Source of the DNA: Garcia nutans
Lineage: Eukaryota; Streptophyta; Magnoliopsida; Malpighiales; Euphorbiaceae
NCBI GenBank assembly: GCA_947685225.1
Contig: CANTUV010000008.1
Coordinates: 35,394,001 to 35,458,000 of the forward strand
Length of the DNA stretch: 64,000 nt
Direction: 5' to 3'
Part shown: positions 22,126 to 31,684 of the stretch, piece by piece
Position numbering within the stretch: position 1 is the first letter of the stretch
How the letters are laid out: each line of letters starts with the position of its first letter
Program-made: the position numbers and the translations under genes
Notes under the pieces: model-generated
The model's database searches: none
Told to the model about the DNA's origin: nothing
Seen by the model: only the letters and a program-made list of their open reading frames with translations

Positions 22126-22133
22126 AAAGAACA

Positions 22134-22256
22134 AAGAAGACCTGATCTCAAAGGATGAAGATCCATTTTCAAGGGTGAAGATCTGATCTCAAAGGATGAA
22201 GATCCATTTTCAAGGGTGAATACTCGATCTCAAAGGATGAAGATCCATTTTCAAGG
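22134..22256 (+). repeat. Minisatellite of ~41-bp GGATGAAGATCC / GGGTGAAGACCC units, left part
   Basis: Three units. Each contains GGAT-GAAG-ATCC and, about 20 bases on, GGGT-GAAG-A(C/T)(C/T)(C), i.e. the same loop with two different stems. It is split from its right part (25203-25400) by the solo LTR at 22262. Confidence 0.85.
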
Positions 22257-24314
22257 GTGAATGTCACATCCGCCTACTGCATTTATGCAGTGTAGACACG
22301 TGCATAGCGAGAGTAGGGAAAAGGAGAAGATAATTCTTGATAACAGCCCTAGATAAGGTTGTATGACAAAAGGGACATAATTGTAATTTTTAATAAAGTT
22401 GGGGACGTAGATGTAATTTCAAAGAAAGTTGCACCGGATGTTCTTAATAGTGCATATAACAGATTCCAAAAATGGAATGTAGAGAAAAACCGGATCGCAA
22501 CGACGTGTAACAGTTTTTCCAGGAAATGTCCCGTTAAAGAAAAATGAAGAAATGTTGACTAAGGGCATTTTGGTCATTATCAATTAAAGTTATACATGAA
22601 TTTAGGGTAGGAAATAAAGATGTGAGTACGTAGAGAATGGCGAGAGGTTAAATATGAAACGATCGTCAGTGGAAACGAAGCCGGAGAAAACCCGAGCAAA
22701 AATAGGACCTAAAGGGAATTTTGTAAAAAGTTGAGGGCTTATCGGTAATTTTTCAAAATGACTTGGAAACCTAAAATAGACCTTATAAATAGAAAGTAGA
22801 GGTCGAGAGGATCAAAACTATATATAGTTTGACTCATGAAACTATACGGTTTAAAAGATATGATCGATTAATCGCCGGAACGTAATGTGGCTCGGTTTCG
22901 TTTCGGGACCGGATGGGTAACCCGGGACAACTTTATGAGATCCAATGGGAAGAGAGACAAGTGGAAAGAAGTAAAGGAAAAAGGAAGTTATAAAAATCAA
23001 AGGTTGGCCAATCAAAAGAAAACATTTAGCATGTGTAATAAATGTGTAATAAATGAAGAAAGAGAAAAAGTGGACAAGTGGGCAAGGTGATCATCATTTC
23101 TTTTGTATATAAATATATGTGATATGAAGAACCAATTTCTCTCTTTTCCACTTGCAAATTTCGGCCAACAAAGGGAAACACCAAAAGACTTCCAAGTTTC
23201 TTCCAAAGTTGATTTTTAAGGTGAGTTTTTTTAAGGTTTTCTAGTATGTAGACTTTAATTTTTAGTTTTAGGTAGTTATATAACTATTGGAAGATTGGAA
23301 ATTAGGGTTCTTATGGTGGATTTGGAAATTTTAAGTAGTTATGATATTAATCAATTAAATGAAAGAATCAAGGTTTCTAAGGTTTAATAAGGTTAGATTA
23401 GGGTTTAGTTTGAAAAGAAATGGAGGATAGCTTATTAATCTAAATTGCTAAGGTTTATGTTTTTGAAGGAAAAACAAAGATTAAGGAAGGAGAAGGAGGA
23501 AAAGAAAAAGGGGAAGTACAAGAATAAGGTTTGGTGCTTTACCATAAAAGAAATTCTATTTTTCTTACAAACTTTGGTTTATGGAATTTTTGATGTTCAT
23601 GAACTTTAATTAGTTTGATTTGAGTCAAATATGCAAAAGTTGTCAAAGGGAAGTGTTTGAATTTTTACTTTACCATTAAAGAAGCCTTAATATTGATTTG
23701 CAAAAGAAAAATAAACTATCCTATGCATTTTATGTGGGCCGAAATAGTCCCAAAAAGACAGCTTTTTGGACCTTTTTGTGGAAATCGTTTGAGGCAGCAA
23801 ATGAATGAATTTTTCAACAAAATTTTACATGAAATTAGTCAACATATGAAATAAGTTTTCTGTAAAATTTCAGCTAAAAATAAGATTATTTACTTGGTCA
23901 AATGCATGACTGAAGTGGACTGAAATTTTGACGAAAACCCAGATTTTACTATTCATTTGGTCATGCCATTTTGCGTTGCCGATTTGTCTCGCCGCAACAC
24001 TATTCATTTGGTCAATTTGTGATATTTTGAGAAATGCTTTGAAATGTTTGATGTGTTTATTGTGGATGTTAAATATGCGAAAAAGGGGAATGGTTTGACT
24101 AAAGAATGTGTTGCGCGGCATAAATGGCAAAGTGCGATGGGAATTTAAAATGATTTCGCGAGTCATCCTAAAATGAGGTTTGAGACTTAAATTGAATCAT
24201 TTAAAGCTTTTTGCTCTACTGGATAGTGGGAGTGGTAGATAAGGGTATGGTGCACTATACTAACTTATGCAGTACTGCTTGATATTGTGATTGAATTGAT
24301 ATAATCTGAACTCA

Positions 24315-24445
24315 ATGGTGAGGGCCATTGGGGGCCAATGGTGAGGGCCATTGGTTATAACCAGGATGGTGAGGGCCATTCCTGTGATCTGATATCGGTG
24401 GTGAGGGCCACCTATGTTACAGTGGTGAGGGCCACTGCCTTATCA
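24315..24445 (+). repeat. GGTGAGGGCCA-N minisatellite slot of solo LTR
   Basis: Six or so units of ggtgagggcca followed by cc, tt or similar, of irregular spacing. It occupies the same place relative to the dual hairpin as the GAAGCC and GACCCAGTCT repeats in the other LTRs, with no sequence likeness. Confidence 0.7.
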
Positions 24446-24674
24446 CTATGGTTCCCTATATCCCAGTAGAGCCTGGATCAAAGACATATTATTTTTCGTA
24501 GAACTATATAATGCAAATGAATTTGAATTATGATTTTACATTATTGAAAACATATCATACTGAATGTATCACGATTTCTATTGGTATAATGTTGGTTGAT
24601 TGTTGATTTTATTATTTCCTTTTTACTTCGAATACTTTCATGTACTACTTTTATTTTTATTGGTAAAGTACCCA

Positions 24675-24715
24675 CTGAGCGACAACGCTCAGCGAGTTAA
24701 GTTTTTCTTGACTCG
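24675..24715 (+). other. Dual stem-loop of divergent Tekay-like LTR
   Basis: CTGAGCG (24675-24681) pairs with CGCTCAG (24686-24692) over ACAA. CGAGTTAAG (24693-24701) pairs with CTTGACTCG (24707-24715), nine pairs with one wobble. The primary sequence differs from the other four copies but pairing, order and adjacency are kept, and a GTACCCACT box precedes it. Confidence 0.8.
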
Positions 24716-25202
24716 TAGGTTCGGAGCAGTAGATAAATCTTGGGGAAGCAACGACCAGACCACAGCAAATCTCAGGGGTAGATCTTTTAGTTCCATTATG
24801 AGTCGATAGTTGTGGCATGTATATGAATAAATATAAAAGAGATTTTCTATGTTATAATTGTATGTTAGTAGTGTGTAATAATCATAAATCTTTACTTTAT
24901 GTTATATTAGAAGTGTGAACTCTTCGTGCAGGTTTGTAGTTGAGGGTATAAGGTGGATTCATTGGGAGTGCATTAAATTTGATGGTATTCTTATTCACAT
25001 TGGTATGTGTAAAATGTTTTCAAAAATCAGAAAAACAAGTTTTGACGACACTTGGGATCCAAATTTCTAGGCGGAACTATGGCAAAATTTCTGTAAAAAT
25101 CAGATCTAAATTTTGACTAAGTAAATTGGTAGCAACAATTAGGATAGTGTGGCACCTCTACTCAGCTTACACATGTAGGTTGGGAAGGGGTGTTACAGTG
25201 AA

Positions 25203-25400
25203 GACCTGATCTCAAAGGATGAAGATCCATTTTCAAGGGTGAAGACTCGATCTCAAAGGATGAAGATCCATTTTAAAGGGTGAAGACCCGATCTCAAAGG
25301 ATGAAGATCCATTTTTAAGGGTGAAGACCCAATCTCAAAGGATGAAGATCCATTTTTAAGGGTGAAGACCCGATCTCAAAGGATGAAGATCCATTTTGAT
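25203..25400 (+). repeat. Minisatellite of GGATGAAGATCC / GGGTGAAGACCC units, right part
   Basis: About five further 41-bp units continuing the array of 22134-22256 after the solo LTR. Cores GGAT-GAAG-ATCC and GGGT-GAAG-ACCC alternate. Confidence 0.88.
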
Positions 25401-25449
25401 GGTGAAGAATCACAATGTATAAAACAGCCGGAGCAGTCAGACTTCTCAA

Positions 25450-25620
25450 ATGATAAAAGGTCAAATCAAATCAATCTCAGGTCCAAGTACCCAATCCCGG
25501 GTCTACGTACCCAAATTAAATCAATCTCGGGTCCAAGTACCCAAATCAAATCAATCTCGGGTTCAAGTACCCAAATCAAATCAATCTCGGGTCCAAGTAC
25601 CCAATACCGGGTCCAAAACC
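25450..25620 (+). repeat. GGGTCCAAGTACCC-type minisatellite
   Basis: Five or six units of 28-30 bases, core GGGT-ccaagt-ACCC, spacer aaatcaaatcaatctc. Related to the 8811-9250 array of element B. Confidence 0.85.
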
Positions 25621-25975
25621 CAAATTTTCCTTAGGTCCAGAACCTAGAATCTCCCTTGAGTCCAGAACTCGAACCGGGTCCAGAACCCAAATTTTTCTTA
25701 AGTCCAGAACCTAGAATTATCCTTGAGTCCAGAACTCGAACCGGGTCCAAAACCCAAATTTTCTTTAGATCAAGAACCTAGAATTATCCTTGAGTCCAAA
25801 ACTCAAACCGGGTCCAGAACCCAAATTTTCCTTAGGTCGAGAACCTAGAATTATCCTTGAGTCCAGAACTTGAACCGGGTCCAGAACCCAAATTTTCCTT
25901 AGGTCTAGAACCTAGAATTATCATTGAGTCCAGAACTCAAACCGGGTCCAGAACCTAAAACCTCAATCGTTTCAT
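25621..25975 (+). repeat. 67-bp minisatellite with three CCAGA hairpins
   Basis: About five units, each with GGGT-CCAGA-ACCC, AGGT-CCAGA-ACCT and GAGT-CCAGA-ACTC in order. The loop is constant while the stem pairs change together. A relative in element H is at 63590-64000. Confidence 0.88.
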
Positions 25976-26031
25976 AAAAAATTAAGTCTTATTGCTTTTC
26001 ACTCTCTTTCACTAAGGTTTCAGATCATTCA

Positions 26032-26045
26032 AGCAGGGGGGAAAC
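26032..26045 (+). promoter_or_regulatory. Polypurine tract of element A
   Basis: AGCAGGGGGGAAAC directly before LTR start TGTAGACCC. Confidence 0.85.
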
Positions 26046-26261
26046 TGTAGACCCTTAATTTTTGACCCAATCCTGTCCAATATGTTTTATTTAGTCTAAA
26101 ATAATTTTTGTTGTCTAATTGGTCCAAAATAATTTTTATTAAATAATTTTTGCTTTAGTATCTAATTTTTATTAATAAAAAATAGAAATAAACAAATAAA
26201 AGTCAAAAAAATAAAAATAAAAATAAAAATCGGAGTAGAAAAAATCGGCGACGAAAAAATT

Positions 26262-26400
26262 ATCGCGCGGGCCCGTGGGCATTTCGCCCGCAGAAAATTC
26301 TTGCTGGCGAAATCACTGTGCTATTTCGCACGCAGAAATTTTCTGCCTACGAAATAGCTTACGGGCCCGCTCCGCCCGCGCTACTGCAGCCAGCTGCAGC
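26262..26400. repeat. U3 array of self-complementary GGGC/GCCC words
   Basis: gcgggcccg, gggcatttcgcccgc, gctggcgaaat and related words in both orientations, upstream of the TATA box. Confidence 0.6.
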
Positions 26401-26564
26401 AGATTTTTTCGCTAGCGCAGTTTTTTCGCAGCAGTTTTTTTTCGGCAGCGCAAATTTTCCAACGCAAATTTTTCGAAACCTAATCCAATTAGGTTTTGGT
26501 TTCTTTTTTTTTATTATTAATATTACTTACCTTAACTAATTAGGAATAAACAACCTCAAACCAC

Positions 26565-26572
26565 TATAAATA
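26565..26572 (+). promoter_or_regulatory. TATA box of element A 3' LTR
   Basis: TATAAATA 519 bases into the LTR, just after the word array. Equivalent boxes are at 35937 (E), 37655 (F), 50658 (G, as TATAAAAA) and 54162 (H). Confidence 0.6.
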
Positions 26573-27745
26573 AGGACCAAAGGCAATTAATTTAAGAGAG
26601 GCAAAAATCCAAGAGTAGTTTGGAAAATTTTACACCAAATCAAGGAAGGAAAAGAAGAAATTCAATTCAACTCTTTTCTGGAACAGCAACAGCACGATTT
26701 AGAGGATTCAAAGGCAAAAAAAGCTTGTCTTTGGAGCTAGTTCATCCAAGAAGAATTGTTTTTGGAGAAATCATCAAAGAAGGTATGTGTTAATTAATTT
26801 TCTTTAATTATTTTTTTACACAGTAGCAAATCTATGAAATCAAAATTAAAAACCTTTGAACTTTAATTTAGTTTTTCTAAAGCAAAAAAAAAAAAAAAAA
26901 AACCTTGTTTCGTTGGTTTATCTTCCAAAAGGCTTAAAATTGTTATTTTTTCTTCTTAAAAACCTTAAAATTCTAATTGAACATATTTTTCAACAAAACT
27001 AAGATGTAAATTCTGCTTCTTTTAAAATCTTAAAGTAGGTTCTATTTCATTCAAAAAGTCTTCTAAAACATCTTTTCTACTTATAAAAACTTTAATTTAT
27101 TTGTTTAAATTCATAAAACTTCATGAAATTATCAAATTGATTTCTAAAACCCTAAAAATTATTCACCACCCGTGACCCTACTTCTAAATCCTAAAATCCA
27201 AAATTCAACTTTTAAACCCAAAATAATGAACACTAACCCTTTTAAAATCTTAAACACTAATTTTTATGAACCCTAATCCTTTTAAAACATTAAAAAAACA
27301 TAAAAATCTAAATTTTACACAGTAGCTTAGGAACCCAATAACCAAAAATCACAAATTAAAGTATTTTAAAGTGTTTAAAACTCTAGTTTTATGATATCAT
27401 CATTCAAACCTTAATTTTGTTAATCAAAGAGTCTTACCAACCCTTTAAAACATAAAACCCTAATTTATTTTAATTCCATAAAAAATCACAGTAGCCATAA
27501 TTGGACTTTTATTTGTTTTATTCAATTCCATACTTGATTATGCTTTGATTTATTTCTTATGCTTTAATTTATTTAATTTCAATACTTGATTTATTTAATT
27601 TATCATGGATGGATGTTTATTTTCTATTTTGATTAATAGCTTTGATGAATGATTTATTTATGATGAATGATTATTTACATTTATCAATTAATTTAGATTT
27701 GATTATTTACTTTTATCAATTAATTTAGATTTCCAAAAGTTGTAA

Positions 27746-27909
27746 GAGGTATGGTTCCACTTGGTGGGTACCTCATTGGTTAAACATCATGTAATTTAAT
27801 TTTCTTTTCTATTTTAGAACCTATGTAAAGGGCATGTTTCTACCTTTTGGTGGGTGTCCTATTTAGGCATGTGATGTAAGGACATGTTTCCATCCTTGGA
27901 TGGGTGTCC
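27746..27909 (+). other. Triple TGTTTC stem-loop array (element A 3' LTR)
   Basis: Stem-loops at 27746-27774, 27830-27859 and 27880-27909. The first has TGGTTC instead of TGTTTC but keeps both stems. The third has inner stem CATCC/GGATG with a two-base loop. Confidence 0.85.
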
Positions 27910-28299
27910 ATTTATTTGCTTTGTTTGGACATTGCTTTGATTTTAAGATGTTGATGCTTTCTTTTAATTATTGTGTGTAGTATGGATAATGTTATTATAT
28001 TTAAGAATTTTATAATATTAAGACCTGTAAAGGAGGCCGGTTCCAATGAACCGGGCGTTGTGGGGGTGCTGGGCCATTTCTCACCTTCCCCACACGTACC
28101 CAACTTTTTGAACCCATTAAGGGGTTGGAGATTCCTTAGGAATTGAGTCATCCACCCCTTTCTTTTTTCCCAGCCCGTCCGGGTGGCGACTCCATTTTCT
28201 CCGGACTTAGGTTCGTGTTCTCTAAGGCCCCGAGCCTAATTAGTGCCGAAGTCGCAAGAACTATTCCACCGGGAGTGGGGGCAAAAATCCTCGCTGACA

Positions 28300-29760
28300 A
28301 TAACATTTAGGGTTTTAAGGATTTAGATAAAAAAAAATAGGGTTCGATATAATTTAGGGTTTTGGAAATTAACATAATAATAATTATTATATCTACTATG
28401 GGGATTTTGAAAAATGGAATTAATTAGGGTTTTATGGTTTTAAGAAAATAGTAGAGTTTTTGGTTAATTGAATTAGGGTTTTGGACTAATACCATGAAAT
28501 TAGGGTTTTAGGAAAAAATAAATTAGGGTTTGGTATTTATAAAAAAATAATGTTTGAAGGTTAAGGTTTTAAATGAATTAGGGTTTAGTGTTTGTGAAAA
28601 ACTAATCAAAGTTTATAGGTTATACGAACTGTAAATATTTTTAAAGAGATTTAAAGGATACTGTTAGGTTTTATATAAAAAAACATTAATGTGATTTTGA
28701 GTAACATATTGATTAAATAGCCATAAGATAAAAAATAAATAAACAATCTGTGCCAAACAAGTTTAATGGTTGTAGTTGTTATGATTTATCGAAATAATGA
28801 TATGCACTCCATGTAAACTAACATATACTAATTTTTAGAAGAAATTGCATACTGTGACTTTAGTTAAATAAAGAACAAACTCATTCAATATTTTAAAAAA
28901 TCAAAACATATTGTATTTATTTAGTTTAAAGCATACCATCGTTTGTTAGCTCCACCAAAATTTTTTGAATGAGAATTCTGGGTGAGCTTGTCTAAGACAG
29001 TGAGTACACTGCCTTTGTAGAGTTTTGTGTTGTTGATCTTCCTCATCTATCCTTATTGTTTCTTTTTGTTTATCAAGCTTGTTAGGGTTTGTTCGTTGAT
29101 TGATTACTAAATTTTCCAGAATTTCAGCAGCCAACCAAAAGCCAAAGGTCCCCCTTTAGGTTTTTAAAACCTGTATTTATAATGACTCTATCAGGTTAAG
29201 CATGAAAGTTTTCCTCTTTAAGAACGGTTTATTCCAATGCATACCAAATTCACGGGTTTGACACAAACCGATACCATATTGAATTACAATTACTTGAATT
29301 CAATGTAAACCAAGTCCGTCTCAAATTCAAGTCATTTAGTTTCGATAGAATCTGAGTCCATGTCAAAGTATACTTCCAGATTCGACATGGAATGCAAAAA
29401 AACCTACCCCATATCGGACTGGGGGAGACCCATATGGGGAGCCCCATATTGAATTGGGAGGCCCCCAATTCGATATAGGGCTTCCCCATGTTAAAATGGA
29501 TGCCCTAATTTGATATGGGATACCTCTATTGACCAAAAACCAATCAGATTAAGTGAAAAATAAACCAAACCTTCGAATGGGACCCTTTTTAGGGTTTAGT
29601 GCACCGGTATCATATAAAAACCAACCAATTCTTCTAAAATAGACCCAATTAGGGTTTTAAAAGTTTAATTAGCTTATTTTAGGTCCTATTGCAATATATT
29701 AGTCCAATCAATGGTTGGAATTAGCACGGGACTAGCCAGGGCCAAAATCAAGCGTCTATA
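28300..29760 (-). repeat. Reversed LTR fragment of the H subfamily
   Basis: Reverse complement of the first ~1.4 kb of the LTR at 53577-55773: it ends at 29760 with the complement of TAGACGCTTGATTTTGGCC, has a reversed TATA box at 29174-29181 and a word array at 29405-29520. The LTR 3' part, including stem-loops and PBS, is missing. TTAGGGTTT motifs are frequent at 28305-28600. It cuts off the 5' end of the SIRE-type element. Confidence 0.82.
29405..29520. repeat. CCCATATTGAATTGGG / CCCAATTCGATATGG word array
   Basis: Words and their reverse complements alternate; the same words are at 53815-53945 in the H LTR. Confidence 0.7.
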
Positions 29761-29761
29761 G

Positions 29762-30793
29762 GTAGCCACTCCTTCATCTATCTCTATTGCTCAATCAAAT
29801 GGAAATGTCAATTCTAATCTAAGACCTTACTTTGATGGAATAGATTATTCTTGTTGGAAATACAAGATGTATTTATTTCATGATAGTGAGGGAATTGACT
29901 TTGGAAATGTGTGCAAAATGAGAGAAAATCTCCTACTCATGAAGTTGATGGTGTTCAAGTGCCTCTTTCTATAGACAAATGGACCGATGCTCAAGAAAGG
30001 GCTCACTATAAGAACATTAGAGCAGCCTCCATCTTGGTGAATTCCTTATCTAAAGAAGAAGTTGGAAGAATCCAACATCTTACTTGTGCACATAGTATTT
30101 GGAAAACTCTTAAGAATTATCATGAGGGAACTATCCAAGTGAGGTTCACCAAGACTCAAATGCTTGTGTATGAGTATCAACTTTTCAAAATGAAGCCAAA
30201 TAAAAATGTTATAGAGATGGCAAATTGACTACTTGCTATTGTCAATGACTTGAAGAAATATGGAAAAGTCTATTATCAAGGTAATGTCACTAGCAAAATA
30301 TTAAGAGCACTTACAGCCAAGAAGAACTTTGAATAAAAGTTTTCTTCAATTGAAGAAGCTCATAATCATAGCACACTAAGAACCGATGAGCTTGTTGGAA
30401 AATTTCTCACTTTTGAATTGCATACTATAAAAGAAGATGATAAAGTTTAGAAAGACAAGAGGAAAGCAATAGCTATCAAAGTCACCAAAGACATTGAGAG
30501 CTCAAGTGAAGAAGATAGTGATGATGATGAAGAAATGGCCATGCTATCTAGAAGAGTAAGTGAATGGAAAAGAAAGAGGAGATTGCAAGCAAAAGGTTCC
30601 CCCCAAAATTCTCATTCAAAGATAAGGAGAAGAAAAATGAAGTAAAATGTTATGAATGTGGCAAGGTGGGTCACATCAACATAGATTGCTTCAAAATCAA
30701 GAACAAAAAGAAATTGGACAAGGAGAAGAAGAAATCTCTTAAAGCCACATGGGATGATGACTCTTCAAGTGAAGAAGAAGAGGGAGAAGAGTA
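29762..30793 (+). pseudogene. gag: Gag of the SIRE-type element
   Basis: The start lacks its ATG. Visible wording includes RPYFDGIDYSCWKYKM, then WTDAQERAHYKNIRAA and the block around IWKTLKNYHEGT, a UBN2/copia-type gag core. An acidic serine-rich part follows (SSSEEDSDDDEEMAML), then a zinc knuckle CYECGKVGHINIDC (C-X2-C-X4-H-X4-C). Breaks include a frameshift near 29900, TGA at 30226-30228, further stops at about 30333 and 30449, and a frameshift near 30560. It would form the particle and bind element RNA. Confidence 0.85.
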
Positions 30794-31684
30794 AGGATTT
30801 GCAAATTCATGTCTCATGGCTATTGGAGATGATGATGATCACACCAATGAGGTAGGTACTCGATCCCTAAATTTAGTGCATATAGTGATAATGTTGATGA
30901 TGCTTTAGATGACAATGATCTAGTTGAGCATATGAACCTAAGAGTCCAAAAATATTTTTCCAAGATGAAGTCCTATAAGGAAAAGTACTCTAGGCTAGAA
31001 AATGATTTTATTTCCTTAAAAAATTCTACCCTAAAATTAAAGATCACAAATGAATAATTATTGAAATCCATTGATAAAATGTCTAGAAATTCACTTAGCT
31101 TAGAAAAGGTAGTCAAAGAAAATAACACTTTAGGAGAAGAAATAAATGGACTAAAGAATTCTATTTCAAAGTTTCATAAAGGTAAGGAAGCTTTGGATAC
31201 ATTAATTACTGTCCAAAGGTTACCTTACTCTAAATATGGCTTAGGGTTCAATGGCTCTTCTACTACTACATCTAATGCATCAACATTTGTTAAAGCATCA
31301 ATAATTCAAACATCTAGTGTTGAAATTGTAAAGAATACAAATACACACACCAAGCCTAAAAATCCTAAAAAGACTATAATAGGCTCACTAGGCTCTAAAA
31401 CTAAGGTTCCAAGAGCAAATTATGCATACATGTACACAAGGCATGAACACAACCACAAGTATGCACATAAACAATTCTATCCCATACACACTTGTGATTG
31501 TCAATTTAATTCATTAAAGTATAATAGAAAAAGGATGAAAAAACATAAATTCTATTTCAATGCCAATATTGCATGAAATTTGGTCATGAAAGTGCATTTT
31601 GTTACATTAGGAATGCTCACCTCAAATTAGAGGATCCTTCTTCAACTAACCCCCAAGGACCCAAGTTCATTTGGGTACCTAAAT
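30794..31684 (+). pseudogene. SIRE-type coiled-coil spacer and second zinc knuckle
   Basis: Predicted helical text (SKMKSYKEKYSRLENDF, then KVVKENNTLGEEINGLKNS) suggests a coiled coil. Further on QRLPYSKYGLGFN recalls the conserved motif at the gag-protease junction of SIRE elements. After a frameshift near 31555 a second knuckle can be read, CQYCMKFGHESAFC. A stop at about 31054 also interrupts the frame. Function in the family is not settled; it is thought to be part of the Gag-side polyprotein. Confidence 0.75.

Larger units (their letters stand above)
19470..22133 (+). other. Conserved non-coding 3' UTR of element A
   Basis: Colinear with 42002-44454 of F and 60655-63110 of H over long stretches despite having no open frame with family resemblance. 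It contains short AAGACCATAAGGGTAGTTG-type repeats (20065-20160), two purine-rich tracts (20290-20370, 20570-20660) and, near its end, a palindromic module (21830-22125). What keeps this stretch alike among copies, beyond common origin, is unknown. Confidence 0.75.
22262..25197 (+). mobile_element. Solo LTR, divergent Tekay-like, with 5-bp target duplication
   Basis: Starts TGTCACATCC, ends GGGTGTTACA, and is flanked by GTGAA at 22257-22261 and 25198-25202. Length 2936 bases, no internal domain. It shares ends and the dual stem-loop with the other Tekay-type LTRs, but little other sequence. A perfect ACTGCAT/ATGCAGT hairpin lies 15 bases from the start (22276-22291). A GGTGAGGGCCA minisatellite occupies 24315-24445. 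A TATA-like stretch near 23107-23115 (TATAAATA) precedes the presumed transcript start. Confidence 0.92.
15721..28299 (+). mobile_element. Element A: Tat-like gag-only LTR element
   Basis: Order: truncated 5' LTR (15721-16899), PBS (16901-16918), leader, gag (18077-19469), non-coding 3' UTR, minisatellites, PPT (26032-26045) and complete 3' LTR (26046-28299). A solo LTR (22262-25197) interrupts the minisatellite. No protease, RT, RNase H or integrase is present between the gag stop and the 3' LTR. Gag wording and the tRNA-Arg-type PBS indicate the Tat/Ogre side of Ty3/gypsy; the gag-only layout fits the TR-GAG class. Truncation of the 5' LTR removes any testable target duplication. Confidence 0.9.
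26046..28299 (+). repeat. 3' LTR of element A, full length
   Basis: 2254 bases with TG...CA ends (TGTAGACCC to GCTGACA). It contains the U3 word array at 26262-26400, TATA at 26565-26572, AAACCCTAA-rich sequence at 27140-27480, the triple stem-loop at 27746-27909 and the GC-rich terminal part with the PBS-like motif at 28184-28194. It abuts reversed LTR sequence at 28300 without a recognisable target duplication. Confidence 0.92.

Noticed and set aside
21684..22172. Overlapping frames of 100-160 codons on both strands
   Set aside because: They lie in the palindromic module and purine-rich 3' UTR of element A, have no domain likeness and no match in the equivalent region of F or H.
26780..26830. 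Small intron in the LTR (GGTATGT donor, TTTACACAG acceptor)
   Set aside because: The distance of about 45 bases is below usual plant intron size, and CACAG is frequent throughout these LTRs.
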